A model generated the notes under the pieces. The model saw only the letters and a program-made list of their open reading frames with translations. It was not told where the DNA came from and ran no database searches. Made by a program: the position numbers and the translations under genes. This document shows positions 8,575 through 19,980 of a stretch of DNA of 64,000 bases, piece by piece. Position 1 is the first letter of the stretch; each line of letters begins with the position of its first letter. The stretch comes from Diphasiastrum complanatum (taxonomy: Eukaryota > Streptophyta > Lycopodiopsida > Lycopodiales > Lycopodiaceae): positions 20,880,000 to 20,943,999 of the forward strand of contig CM055107.1 of the NCBI GenBank assembly GCA_029204225.1, in the 5' to 3' direction.

Positions 8575-9243
8575 TGTCACATGTACTTTGAATCCCTTTG
8601 CCTAATGTATGGTAAATTGTAATTATTAAATTGTAAATGGCTAAGTCACCGGCCTGTGGAGACAATTGTAAATTGCAATGTAAATATCTGTTATAGTGAA
8701 TAGATACGAGATGGCCAAGTGGGTATTGGGTCTCATGAGAGACTGTTGGACTGACCTCCTAAAAAATAGGAAGGGTTGATTGGTCAACATGACATGTCAC
8801 ATGCTAACTGGGACACTTGGTACAGTGCATGAGTGACACTTGTCAAACGGTCAATGGATGGGTCAACAAGACGTGTGTCATATGCTCATTGGGACACTTA
8901 ATCCAATGCATGAGTGACATGGTCAGACTGTCCACCTACTAGCTTGCCTATGTGTCAGGGTACTGCCAAGTGGCAAGTGTCGGTTGTGCATGGAGTTTGC
9001 CATGTGTCGACGTTAGGATGTGTCAGGGTTAAGGGGTGCTTGAGGGGATATAGGGTGAGCCTTGTCAGGCATTCCTCATTATGATTATGGTATTCTTATG
9101 CAGCCATGGTTGGGAGGAGACTTGCAGCAGAGCTCTCATGTTTGCTTGTTGATCTATGTACATTTGCTTGAGATTAATAAAGTGACGGATTTGCTGGGTA
9201 ATTCTGTGTAATTACTTAGGGTTTGTGAGCTTTGTGTGCAACA
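8575..9243 (+). repeat. 5' LTR of gypsy chromovirus (669 bp)
   Basis: Begins TGTCACATGTAC and ends GTGTGCAACA; it is paired with 14,399-15,059. By eye the two differ at roughly 30 positions plus a few small indels (about 4-5%). Inside is a tandem pair of about 79-base units (8,783-8,861 and 8,862-8,936), each with GTCAAC, TCATATGCTCATTGGGACAC-type sequence and GCATGAGTGACA. TAGGG/AATAAA-like sequence near 9,170-9,180 may mark R. Confidence 0.9.
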
Positions 9244-9245
9244 TT

Positions 9246-9256
9246 TGATATCAGAG
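9246..9256 (+). other. Primer binding site of the gypsy element
   Basis: TGATATCAGAG begins two bases after the 5' LTR end. It is a variant of TGGTATCAGAG, complementary to the 3' end of initiator tRNA-Met. Confidence 0.7.
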
Positions 9257-9804
9257 TAGTTACTTTCAAGACTTGTGTGGGATTTGGCATCTTTAGTTAG
9301 GGTTTAGAGCATTTTTGGAGAGCCAGCGCCCTACTGTAGGTGATCTGTTGGTAGGTTTGGAGCCCATAAGATAGTAAATTGAAGCCCTACAGTGGATTGT
9401 TGATCTTCTGGCAGCCTTTTAGCATTTTCTACTACGCGGCTTGATTATTCTCTTCGCTTCTGTGAAAACCCAGCCCACATAGGATTTGTAAATATGTTTG
9501 TAACTTCTTCAATACTCAGTATTTTTCAGATCTGTCAGTTGCAATAAGCTTCTCGTGGTAGGTCGCTGATAGGGAAGGTCTTTTCGCCTTCTGATTTGGT
9601 GATCATCCATAGTTTTTGCCAATTGTCAGTTTGAAATCCTAGTTGCTGGTTTCTGGAGAAGAAGAGTCTATGTGTAGTTAGAACTTGGCTGTAGGAGATC
9701 TATTCTATTCAATTCTTCTAGGAATTTAGGGCAACTTATCTGTGTAGTGATTTGAGGTGCTGAGAGCTTGGTTTTGCTTTGTTTCTGCTACCTATTTTTT
9801 TGCT

Positions 9805-11050
9805 ATGGCATCCGCAAGCAACACCAGTCAAGATTCACAGAGATTAGATGTTGTATGTTCCAAGGTGGATACTATCGAAGCTACTCTTAAGCTGATTTTG
9901 GAGCAACTCAAAGGTAAAAGGGGTTAGCGTTCCTGAGAGAGCCAGTGGTACAGCTATGGAATTAGAAAGGACATTGTCAACAGGCCATGAAACTGAGTTG
10001 AGGTTTTGAAAGAGAAAGCTATCTACTATCAAAGATTTAAAACCTCCGAAGTTTACTGGAGCAGTATCTATGAGAACTATTGATGCCGTTGAGAATTGGT
10101 TGCAAAAGTGGGAGAAAGCATTCCAGATGTGTGGCATAGACGATGAAACTGAGATGATTGTTGAAGCCACATATCGTTTTCAAGAGTCAACACAAAGGTG
10201 TTGGAGGAAGGTGGAAAAGGATGGCCTAGTTCTAACCACATCGGAGGCATTTCGGCAAATGTTTGTGCAAAAAAACTGGGTGCCTATGGATGAAGACAAC
10301 AGAGCCATGCAACAATGGTCTTATTTGAAGCAGGGTAACTTGAGTGTGCAGGATTATGCAGACAAGCACCGAGAGGCTTTGTTACGCATTCTTCAGGAAG
10401 TTCCTATATACATGCAAATATTTCACTTTGTGGAGGGACTTCGAGAGAGTGTTCGCCCTTTCGTGCGGAAGGAGCAATCTTATGATTTGCGGGGAGCCAT
10501 CCAGATGGCTTTGTATTATGAAGATGGGAAAAACGGCCCGGATCTTGTTGCGGTAGCTGGTACAGGTGGTCAGCAACCTTGGGGACGCAAGGGCAAATGG
10601 AACAAAAAGAGAAAGTTTGAAGGTCAAACCAATCAGTGGCAAGCTCGGGGTGACCAAAGGAAGAAAGGTGCAGGGGCTCCAAAAGGCAAAGGGTTGTATG
10701 GGCGGGCCAATGCCCAAAAGGGTCAGCATCTTTCAATGTTGTCGCCTCACAACCAAGAACGTGCAAAGAGGGAGAACTTCTGTTTTGGATGTTTGGGACA
10801 GCATAGGTGGAAGGAATGTCCACGAAACTTGATGCGGACCACATATAATCTTCAGGTGAATCAGATGAACCAGAGTGATGACCCTATGACAGTGGAAGAG
10901 ATCGAGCAGGAAGCCGATCCAGATGTTCCACGCCTCATGAATGTTTCGGTGGCCAGGAGAGTGGACATGACTCCACCAGCGCTTTTGTCAAAATCGGCTC
11001 GCCAAGGGTATCAATTTCCTAACACTTCTCTTATTGTTATGCGAGGATAG
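9805..11050 (+). pseudogene. gypsy gag (capsid and zinc knuckle), interrupted
   Basis: ATG at 9,805 (MASASNTSQDSQRL) begins gag. A frameshift near 9,920 and a TGA at 10,007-10,009 precede the long open frame to TAG at 11,048. The capsid part shows the plant retrotransposon-gag pattern (W..F......W..L..... around 10,250-10,450: MFVQKNWVPMDEDNRAMQQW, YADKHREALL). A basic segment leads to a zinc knuckle at 10,781-10,819 reading CFGCLGQHRWKEC. Its spacing is C-x2-C-x3-H-x4-C, one residue short of the usual CCHC. Gag packages RNA in virus-like particles. Confidence 0.85.
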
Positions 11051-11734
11051 CTGTGTGGTAGAGATGTTCAGGTTCGATTTGACACTGGGTCCTCTCTTAA
11101 TGTGTTGAATTCAACTTTGGTACCGAAGTTAGGTGTGAATACTCAACCATCCCAGTACCAGTACATAGTGGAAATGGCTGATGGAAAAGGTACAGAGATT
11201 TGGGATAAGAGGGTTGTGGACATTCCACTAACTATACAAAGTTACACAGAAGAGTCGGATTTTGAAATAACATGGCTTGCGCGGTTTGATGTGGTGGTGG
11301 ACATTTGTTGGCACACGATGCGGAAGCCACACATAGCCTGGGATACTCATGTGTATGAATTCCAGTTTGATGGTGTGATGCATTCCCTTCGTGGTGAGCG
11401 GGATGTGCCTCATGGACCGCTTGTTTCAGCTACGTAGTTGCGTAGTATCCATTGTGAGTACATGTGTGTTTGCTTTCTACTTGATATGTCTACTAATACT
11501 AGTCAGAGTAGCATGCAGTGTGTGCAAACCAGTACTATTGCCAATTTGGATCAAGAGATTAGGAGAGAGTTTTTAGATGTGTTCATAGATGATCTTCCAT
11601 CTGTTTTACCTCCTAAGAGGAATGTTGAGCATAAGATTGAACTAATACCTGGATCCTGTCATGTCAATAGATGTCCTTACAGAATAAGTCTTAAGGAGGA
11701 AGAGGAAGTTTATCTGGCCAAGGGGCAGATATGA
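11051..11734 (+). pseudogene. gypsy aspartic protease and linker to RT
   Basis: In the gag frame after TAG 11,048, the protein reads VRFDTGSSLNVLN. The catalytic D-T-G (Asp codon 11,081) is intact. The frame hits TAG at 11,435 and continues in frame to TGA at 11,732 (linker EFLDVFIDDLPSVLPPKRNV). The TGA stands where the family usually has Arg (RPS.SPFASP), consistent with CGA to TGA. Confidence 0.85.
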
Positions 11735-12370
11735 CCTAGTTATTCCCCTTTTGCCTCTCCGATCATTCTTGTAAAAAAGAAGGATGGATCATGGCGTATG
11801 TGTGTGGATTATCGAGGTTTGAACAAGATAACTGTTAAACATCGATATCCTATGCCACGTATAGATGATTTGCTTGATGCCTTGTCAGGTGCCACTGTGT
11901 TCAGTAAAATAGACCTGAAGAGTGGATACCATCAGGTTAGAGTTCGTGAAGAGGATGTACACAAGACTGCCTTTAGAACTCGGTTCGGTCACTATGAGTA
12001 TCTTGTGATGCCATTTGGATTGACTAATGCCCCATCTACATTCATGACGATGATGAATGATGTGCTCAGATCGTATATGGGTAAATTTGTCATAAACTTT
12101 GTTGATGACATTCTGACTTACAGTGCAGGTGAGTTCAAGCATATGGCTCACCTTAGGATTGTGTTGTCTACTTTGAGGGAGAACACTTTGTTTGCCAATA
12201 GTAAAAAAAGTGAATTGTTTAAAAAAGAGATTGAGTATCTTGGTCATGTAGTGTCTGCTGATGGAGTAAGGCCAGATCCTAAGAAGGTTGTTGTGATGGT
12301 TGTGTTGCCTATGCCAATTGATTTGACAACACTTCGTTCTATATTTTCTTGGATTGGCAATATTCTATAG
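11735..12370 (+). pseudogene. gypsy reverse transcriptase
   Basis: Starts with SPFASPIILVKKKDGSWRMC and VDYRGLNKITVKHRYPMPRI, then FSKIDLKSGYHQVRV, FRTRFGHYEYLVMPFGLTNA and the catalytic FVDD (12,098-12,109), all clear Ty3/gypsy RT motifs. The frame breaks near 12,345, where LR.F.GL.NYYR should follow; the next frame (12,354 on) reads AIFYRKYVKKYS. Confidence 0.92.
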
Positions 12371-12868
12371 AAAATATGTTAAGAAATACTCCTATATTGT
12401 AGCACCTTTGACTGATTTGACTCAAAAAAATAGATTTGGTGAGTGGACTAAACTGCAGCAAGCAAGCTTTGATCAGTTGAAGCAAGCTATTGCTGAGTGC
12501 GTCACTCTAAAAATTGTAGACCCTCGAAAGCCCTATGTTATAGATACGGATGCGAGTGACATTGTTGTGGGAGCTATTCTGATGCAAGAGGGTAGGCATG
12601 TGGCCTTTGAGAGCAAGAAACTCAACCTTGCTTAGAAAAATTATCCAACTCATGAGGAGTTGTATGCCATAGTTCATGCATTAAAGGCATGGAGGCATTA
12701 TCTGTATGGATCGGAATTTGAGGTATTCACTGATCATGATACCTTGAGATGCTTTTGTAAGCAGCCAGACCTTAGAGGCCGGCAAGCCAGATGGTTTGAG
12801 CTCATGCATGAATTCCTCATGGAGATTCGATACAAGAAAGGTGCCGAGAATCGTGTGGCAAGATGCAC
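12354..12868 (+). pseudogene. gypsy RNase H
   Basis: Reads VIDTDASDIVVGAILMQEG (first catalytic Asp), then TAG at 12,633, then HEELYAIVHALKAWRHYLYG and FTDHDTLRCF, ending GAENRVA. A one-base insertion near 12,865 shifts the usual NRVADALSR motif out of frame. Confidence 0.9.
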
Positions 12869-14150
12869 TATTTCTTGTGGTGTATCAGATGTCATTTGTA
12901 GTCATTGAAAATGACTTAATGTCTGAGATAAGAAAGGCTCAGCAGGAAGATCCTCACTGTAAGAAAGTGGAACAAGAGGTGAGTCATGGCCATGCAGACT
13001 CTCAAAAGGAGAGCTCTTCTACCTTGGTTCGCACTTATCTTAAGTATTCCATAGAAGATGGAATAGTGATGAGAAATGGCAAGGCTCTTATTCCAGCTTG
13101 TGAGGTGTTGCGAAAGAGGATCTTGCATCTTTGTCACGATAGCCCTAGTGCTGGTCCTCTTGGTGTGGATAGGACCTATGAGTTGATACGACGTAACTTT
13201 TGGTGGTCGATACTTAAGAAAGAAGCAGACCATTATGTGACACATTGTTTTAAGTGTCAAGTTGATAAGGCTGAAAGGATTAAAGTGCCTGGATTATTAC
13301 GCCTGTTACCTATACCAGAAGGGAGATGGTATTTCCATGGATTTTATTACATGTTTACCGCATACGCAACAACAACATAATGCTATCCTAGTTGTGGTTG
13401 ACAAACTCACGAAAATGGCTCATTTTATCCCAACTAGTAATAAGATTGATGCACCTGGTACGACTGATTTGTTTATACAACATATATTCAGACTTCATGG
13501 ATTATCTAGATCCATTGTGTCTGACAGGGATTCTCATTTTACTGGCAATTTTTGGACTGCAGTATTTGAGAAGTTAGAGGTGCAGTTGGGAATGAGTAGT
13601 TTTGATCATCCTGAAACAGATGGGCAAACTGAGAGAGTTAACCAAACCTTGGAAGACATGCTTAGGGCGTATGTGAGTAAAAGGAAAACACAATGGGAAC
13701 GTTACCTACCATTGTTGGAGTTTGCCTATAATGATAAAAAGAAGGCATCTACGAAGATGAGTCCTTTCGAGCTAAATTATGGTTTTAGACCAGCCAGTCC
13801 AGTTACTATAGGTATGCCTCATAAGACACCTAGTGCTATGGAATTTCTAACTCACATGCAACAGATGTTAGAGTTAGCTAAGGAAAATGTAAAAGCGGCG
13901 ATGGATCGGGCAAAGACATATGCTGATCTAGATCGTACGCCAAGAGAGTTTGAGGAAGGAGATATGGTATTTCTCAAGATTCCAAAGGACTCAAAAACCC
14001 TAAAGAAAGAGAAGTGTTATAAGTTGTCACCTAGATACTGTGGATCTTGGAAAATTGTTAAAAAGATTAATGGCGTTGCTTATGAATTGGATTTGCCTGT
14101 TGGTTGTAAGGTTCATCATGTTTTTCATGTTTCACGCTTAAAGAAGGTTT
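12866..14150 (+). pseudogene. gypsy integrase
   Basis: Zinc-binding N-domain: H-x-C-H-D-S...THCFKCQ, ending about 13,265. The catalytic core has MDFITCLP (first Asp), VSDRDSHFTGNFW (second Asp) and DGQTERVNQTLED (Glu). A frameshift near 13,335 separates the N-domain from the core. The C-terminal part has VHHVFHVSRLKK. Integrase inserts the DNA copy; all three catalytic residues are present. Confidence 0.92.
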
Positions 14151-14214
14151 TACATGATGGTGATAACTTGTTGGCTGATGGCCTTGTATTGTTTCAGGAG
14201 CATGGGGAGGTGAT

Positions 14215-14386
14215 GCATGGACCAGCGAGAGTATTGGACCGGAGGCATAGACGGTTGCGGAATCGTTTGCTCCGTGAGTACTTGGTTGCATGGCATGGAC
14301 GACCTCTCAGTGATGCTACCTAGGAGACCGTGCACGGGTTGCATGCACAATATCCAGACTTTGCCATCGAGGATGATGTCATCTGA
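14215..14386 (+). pseudogene. Chromodomain at the integrase C-terminus
   Basis: GPARVLDRRHRRLRNRL followed by EYLVAWHGRPLSDAT, then TAG at 14,321 exactly where chromodomains have Trp (ATWE), then in-frame sequence to TGA at 14,384-14,386. Known: such chromodomains steer integration to marked heterochromatin. The stop would delete the last aromatic-cage-type residue and the C-terminal helix. Confidence 0.8.
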
Positions 14387-14398
14387 GGAGGGAAGGGA
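14385..14398 (+). other. Polypurine tract of the gypsy element
   Basis: GAGGAGGGAAGGGA directly abuts the 3' LTR start (TGTCAC) at 14,399. It primes plus-strand synthesis. Confidence 0.9.
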
Positions 14399-15059
14399 TG
14401 TCACATGTACTTTGAATCCCTTTGCCCAATGTATGGTAAATTGTAATTATTAAATTGTAAATGGCTAAGTCACCGGCCTGTGGAGACAATTGTAAATTGC
14501 AATGTAAATATTTGTTATAGTGACTAAATACGAGATGGCCAAGGGGGTACTGGGTCTCATGAGAGTCTGCTGGACTGACCTCCTAAAAAATAAGAAGGGT
14601 TGACTGGTCAACGTGACACGTGTCACATGATCACTGGGACACTTGGTCCAGTGCATGAGTGACACTTTTCAAACGGTCAATGGACGGGTCAACATGACGT
14701 GTCATATGCTCATTGGGACACTTGGTCCAATGCATGAGTGACACATGTCAAACTGTCCACCTACTAGCTTGCCTATGTGTCAAGGTACTGCCAAGTGGCA
14801 AGTGTCGGCTGTGCATGGAGTTTGCCATGTGTCAACGTTAGGATGTGTCAGGGTTAAGGGGTGCTTGAGGGGATATAGGGTGAGCCTTGTCAGGCATTCC
14901 TCATTATGATTATGGTATTACTATGGTTGGGAGGAGACTTGCAGCATAGCTCTCATGTTTGCTTGTTGATCTATGTACATTTGCTTGAGATTAATAAAGC
15001 GACGGATTTGCTGGGTAATTCTGTGTAGTTACTTAGGGTTTGTGAGCTTGTGTGCAACA
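14399..15059 (+). repeat. 3' LTR of gypsy chromovirus (661 bp)
   Basis: TGTCACATGTAC...GTGTGCAACA, homologous end to end with 8,575-9,243. It carries a perfect GACACGTGTCAC where the 5' copy has GACATGTCAC, and lacks an about 8-base stretch near the end. Confidence 0.92.
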
Positions 15060-16170
15060 AATATTATTCAAGTGGAATCTCTATCAAATGGATGTGACAA
15101 ATGCTTTCTTGAATGGCTACTTGGAGGAGGAAATATACATGTTGCAACCCGAGGGCTTCATCAAGGATGGTGAGGAGATTAGCTCTTATGAGCCTTCTTT
15201 GTACATCAAATGTAATGATGGAAAGATCATCATTTTAGTATTTTATGTTGATGATATCATATTGATAGAAAATGATGGTGAAGGCATAAGAAATGTTAAA
15301 GCTTCCTTGTCTAGTGCATTCAAGATGGTAGATCTAGGACTTCTTAAGTTCATACTTGGAATAGAAGTTACTAGAGGTAGCGATTTTACGTTTATAAGTC
15401 AATCAAAGTATGCTACTTCAATTCTTGAAAGGTTTGGCATGAAAGATTGTAAGGGGATTGACACCCCTATGGAGCAAGTTTGTGAAGTTACTAATGATTG
15501 TGATGAAGCATCCTTTGAGGACATCACACTCTTTAGGAAGCTAATAGGCTCCTTACTCTATTTGACAATCACTAGACTAGATTTGAGTTATAGTGTAAAC
15601 AAGTTAAGTCAATATATGCAAGGTCCTTTGATGCATTATTGGAAAAGCGCCAAGAGAGTGCTTAGATATGTCTCTTTTACTAGATTTTTTGGCATTCTCT
15701 ATCAAGGATCTAACTTGTACTTGAGGGCATTTTCGGAGTCAGATTTTGCAGGAGACAAGATGGATAGAATATCCATAAGTGCATTTGACACTTTTCTTTG
15801 TAGAGGAGTGATATGTTGGCTTTCAAAAAAGCAAGATACAATTTCTCTTTCCTCTTGTGAAGCTGAGTACAAGGCATTGACTTCAACAACCAAAGAACTC
15901 CTATGGCTAAGAAGACTTTTGGTGGAGCTTCAAGTGCTGAAGGCCAAGGAAATCCCTTGCATCTATTGTGACAATCAAGCTTCTCAACAAATTGTTACCA
16001 ATTTGATCTTCCATGCTAGAACAAAACATATTGAGATAGCTCATCACTTTGTGAGGGAGAAGGTGCAATCCAAGGAGGTTCAATTTCATCATGTACCATC
16101 ATCCATGTGCATATTTGATATCTTAACCATAACTTATCTGCACATAAATGTTGCGAGAAATCCCATGTAA
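15060..16170 (+). pseudogene. Ty1/copia RT-RNase H fragment abutting the gypsy 3' LTR
   Basis: Starts abruptly at the LTR edge with [29 protein letters not shown]. It lacks the following about 35 residues (K.LYGL.QAPRAW region), then resumes with IILVFYVDDIILIEND (YVDD at about 15,243-15,255), DLGLLKFILGIEV, and RNase H with ESDFAGDKMDR, SLSSCEAEYKAL and CDNQAS. The open frame ends at 16,168-16,170. Gag, protease and integrase are absent. From 16,171 to 16,803 I recognise only relic-like sequence, possibly with a purine tract near 16,275. Confidence 0.9.
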
Positions 16171-16803
16171 AATAGTAATAGTTGGATCTTTGATAATCTA
16201 ATTAGCTGATATCAAAGGCCTAAGCTTGTCATGTGAGACTAGGTGTGGTTGTGGCACATTTAGCATTTTTTAGTTGGAGGGAATGAGAGGACAAAAATAT
16301 CCATCAAGGGTTGATTTGGAGATAAGTTAGGTATTGAATCATCCTTCATTATTGATTTCTACGATGAGGTCCCCTATGCAGTTGTGGCATGTAGATGCAT
16401 CACGTTCTATGACTTCTGTATTGGCGAACCCTCCCAACATGGACTATAGGACAAAGTCATCACAGATAAGAGATGTATAATATCATACCACATTCACCAT
16501 GGGTGTGTGCCTTGACACCACAACAGATATTCACATTCACTATTTTGAGTCTCGCTCGATCCAAAGGATCTATGGTATCGGGGTGTAATCATAAACATTT
16601 CAACAAAGTCATTTCTCTTTTATTGAGTGATTTTGATCAATGAGTGAACGTACTTGTTTTGATGGCTAGTTCCATCCTAAGAATTCTCAAGTGGTTTGGC
16701 ATATAATGATAGTTTTCCTAACAATGACGTATCTCTCTACTTGTGGGATTTTATCAAATGATCATGATCAATGGGAAAAGAGGCTTAATTCAATGGTTGG
16801 TTT

Positions 16804-17887
16804 TGTTAGATTTTTTATGCTCAGCCTTAAACAAATCGTTCAAGTAATGAGCATCCTGAAAAACCGAAAATCGACTTCATATTTTCGGACCTTTAGATTT
16901 TTTCCTTTCTTTTACCTTACACAATTTTTTAGGCACCTTCATTTGTTTTGCTCAAGCAAAAAAAGTGACACACTGGCCAAGTGGCCAGAATGCCTTAGAA
17001 ACCATTCTTAAGACACCTTTGCTTTTTCTGCCTTTTTCGTCTTTTTCACCTTTTTCGTTCACGAAAAATGCGACACACTGGCCAGAATGACTTAAACCAT
17101 TTCTGGACCACCTTCACCTTTTTTGCCTTTTTGCTCTTTGCAAAAAATGCGACAAAGTACCCAGAAAATCTTAAAACCATTTTAGGGCATGTTTGCCTTT
17201 TTCGGTTTTCTTCGCCACCTCTAAACTAAGGCACTTTTCATCTTTCTCACTGCCTTTAGTTTAAGGCACCATTGCCTCCTTCTCTGCCTTCAATGTAAGG
17301 CACTTTTCGGCTTTTTCGGCTTTTTCACCTTCTTCGTTGTCTTGAATCTAAGGGCGCCTTAGGAATTTACATACCTTTAGTGTAAGGGCACCTTTAGGAG
17401 TTGCAAACCTTCAGTCTCAGGGCACCTTTGGGTTTTTTGACTTTTTCACATTTTTACTACATTGGCTGACCGACGTCGTCAACTTATCAGCAATCCTAAA
17501 AAATAGCTGGACAACCAAATATCCCTAAGGCGGTTAGCGGCTACCAACTTTGTACATATGCAAAGACTGACATAAATAACATTAAAAGCTTGTAAAATAT
17601 TTTGTCTCTCGACACTTGTAAATATATATACTAGCTAAATCAAGCTATGTAAGAGTTAATTGTGTTAATTGAATTTCTTCTTTTAATCAGAGTTTTCTGT
17701 AGCCAGCGTTATCACGCTCAACAAGCTGAAGTTATTACTTCAAGCTACTTTAGTGTAAGGGCACCTTCAGGAGTTGCAAACCTTCAGTCTAAGGGCACCT
17801 TCGGCTTTTTCGACTTTTTCGTGTTTACACGCCGCGCTCAATCCTCGAGCGTCCACTGTCGCTTCACGCACACGCAATTTTACGGCA
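16804..17887 (+). repeat. 5' LTR of a copia element (~1,084 bp)
   Basis: Starts TGTTAGATTTTTTATGCTCA and ends GGCA just before the primer binding site at 17,888. Paired with 23,945-24,911. It contains an irregular array of (AA)GGCACCTTTGCC and CTTTTTCG pieces. The last 140 bases (17,748-17,887) are missing from the 3' copy and begin with a second copy of an internal stretch (17,372-17,425). Confidence 0.85.
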
Positions 17888-17899
17888 TGGTATCAGAGC
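17888..17899 (+). other. Primer binding site (TGGTATCAGAGC)
   Basis: Perfect 12-base complement of the initiator tRNA-Met 3' end, directly after the 5' LTR. Confidence 0.93.
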
Positions 17900-18030
17900 G
17901 GGCAATTCAGTAATTTACATTTCTACTATGGATTATCAATTTTGTTTCTATCAAGACGACTTTCTAGCAAACGCGCAGCCAACAGTATTCAGACAATCGT
18001 TGTTTCTACCAACGATCTAGTCCATTCAGA

Positions 18031-18900
18031 ATGGATCCATCATCCAGTTCATCTCTCATTGACAAACTCGATGGAGATAGCTACCATCTCTGGAAACTCA
18101 AGATAAAGGTTATACTTGTAGCCAAAGAACTGTGGGACATCGTTGATGGCACAGAGCTCAAACCAGAAGGTGATGTAGTCGTCATCACCAAGGAGACTGA
18201 GAGATGGCAAAGCATTTGCCATGATCACCCTCAACATCAAGAATACTCAGATCAGCCACATACGTGCTGCTCAAACCGCTAAGGACGCACGGGACATCCT
18301 AGCAACTCTCTACGACATTAGAGACGTCACATCCAAGCTTCATCTGAGGAAGAAATTTTTCACCCTCAGAATGTCTGACACAGATAGTGTTTCGCACCAC
18401 CTCAACATGTTTAAAAATCTTATGGAACAGATGACTGCAACCGCTTCAGTCCTTGAAGATTCTGATGCACTCATGACTCTATTATCGAGTCTACTTGAAG
18501 CCTACAAAAATTGGGTAATGGCAATTTCTACCCAAGATCACCTCACTCTATCAACAGTGATTTTGCTGCTCCTACAAGAGGAGATCAGAAGATCAGTATC
18601 CTCCTTAGGCTCAGGATCAGATCCTCAAGCTCTGTATTCAAAAATTCAAAAGTTTAGATCCAAGAGATCTACAAAGTTAGACTATACTGACAAGAAGAGC
18701 AACATGCAGTCTGGACAAAATTCTGGTTCAAGATCGAATTCAAGCTCTTCATCATTCCAACTAGCACAGAAACATTTTTGCAGATACTATAAGAGGATTT
18801 GCCACGAAATCAAGGAGTGTCGAACTTTGAAGTACAACAACAAAAAGAAGAAGCAGTTCCAACAACAAGCACATAGTGCTATAGCCAGTCACTCAAATCA
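18031..18900 (+). pseudogene. copia gag (first set), frameshifted
   Basis: ATG at 18,031; LIDKLDGDSYHLWKLKIKVI and ELWDIVDG are typical copia gag. A frameshift near 18,206 moves into the 18,221-19,285 frame (LRKKFFTLRMSDTDSVSHHL). The zinc knuckle at about 18,778-18,820 reads CRYYKRICHEIKEC: the second Cys is Tyr, so the CCHC is broken. Confidence 0.88.
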
Positions 18901-19285
18901 GCAACAAGAAGAAGAAGAAGGTGAAGCAGCCTTCATGACCAAAGTCGGAGAACAACAAGATATCAATTCCTGGTATCTAGACTCCGAAGCAACTCAACAT
19001 ATGACTCACCATCGTGACTGGTTCAAAGACTACAGGTCATTCACCCACTCTCAAGTTGTGCAACTTGGAGACAACTCATCACATACAATCGGAGCCCACG
19101 TTCCAAATCTTACCAAGAATCTGCTCTCAATTAGTAGAATCACCGATTCAGGTCGGAGGGTCAAATTCGATAAAGATGGCTGCACAATTCTTGACAAATC
19201 CCAGAAGGTTCTAGCCTATGGAAGGAGAAGTGGCTATCTGTACAAACTCAGCCATTGTTATTCTTCTAACAATCAAGTTCTTTAA
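18901..19285 (+). pseudogene. copia protease (first set), active-site Gly changed
   Basis: Reads WYLDSEATQHMTHHRDWF. The copia motif is D-S-G-A-T; here Gly is Glu (Asp codon at 18,980). Continues with LTKNLLSISRI and ends TAA at about 19,285. It is likely inactive. Confidence 0.85.
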
Positions 19286-19309
19286 ACAACCACTTCTGAA
19301 TCAACTGAT

Positions 19310-19980
19310 ATGTTATGGCATTTCAAACTTGGCCACCTTAACTACAACAGTATTCAGCAAATGTCAGTTCAGAGTCTAGTACAAGATCTGCCGACAGTCA
19401 GCAAGCCAACTTCTCCATGCGAAAGTTGTATTATCAGCAAGCATGCTAGGAGTCCCTTCAGTTCAGACTCAGTTCATGCATCCAAGGGCTTACTTGACCT
19501 TGTACACAGCGACATTTGTGGCCCCGATGCAGACTGCTTCCACAGGGAGAGCTCTCTATAGGAACCTTCATCGACGACTTTTCTCGAAGGACTTCAACTT
19601 ACTATATGAAGAACAGATCCGAAGCATTCAAGTTCTTCAAGCAGTTCAAGGCGTCTGCAGAAAACCAAACCCAGAGGAAGATCAAGGCTCTGCGCACAGA
19701 TGGAGGGGGAGAGTACATCTCCACAGAATTCAAGGAGTTCTGCAAGGCCAATGGGATACTTCAACAATATACAACCAGCTACTCACCTCAGTCCAATGGT
19801 GTAGCTAAGAGACAGAATCGGATACTCATTAAGAGCATGATGGTCCACGTCTCTCTTCCAAAGAAATTTTGGGAAAAAGCTGTTACTACAGTTGCCTACT
19901 TGCAGAATCGATCCATCACCAGAACTCTCCTAAGATTGAAATACACTCTTCAAAACACCATTAACTTCAAAATCAGGTGA
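19310..19980 (+). pseudogene. copia integrase (first set), truncated
   Basis: LWHFKLGHLNYNSIQQM and CESCIISKHARSPF form the H-H-C-C zinc domain. LVHSDICGP precedes a frameshift near 19,545. The core has FIDDFSRRTS (Asp), RTDGGGEY (Asp), and SNGVAKRQNR where the family has AER: the catalytic Glu is Lys. It ends in unrelated sequence after about 19,960. Confidence 0.88.

Larger units (their letters stand above)
8575..15059 (+). mobile_element. Ty3/gypsy LTR retrotransposon, chromovirus type, defective
   Basis: Complete architecture: 5' LTR, primer binding site, gag, protease, RT, RNase H, integrase, chromodomain, polypurine tract, 3' LTR; 6,485 bases. The domain order PR-RT-RH-INT defines Ty3/gypsy, and the C-terminal chromodomain puts it in the plant chromoviruses (Tekay/Reina-like, clade not decided). 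The polyprotein is broken by at least five in-frame stops (10,007; 11,048; 11,435; 11,732; 12,633), a stop at 14,321 in the chromodomain, and frameshifts near 9,920, 12,345, 12,865 and 13,335. It could only move in trans. Confidence 0.95.

Noticed and set aside
10382-10844. Open frames of 115 and 146 codons on the minus strand
   Set aside because: They are antisense shadows of the well-supported gypsy gag.
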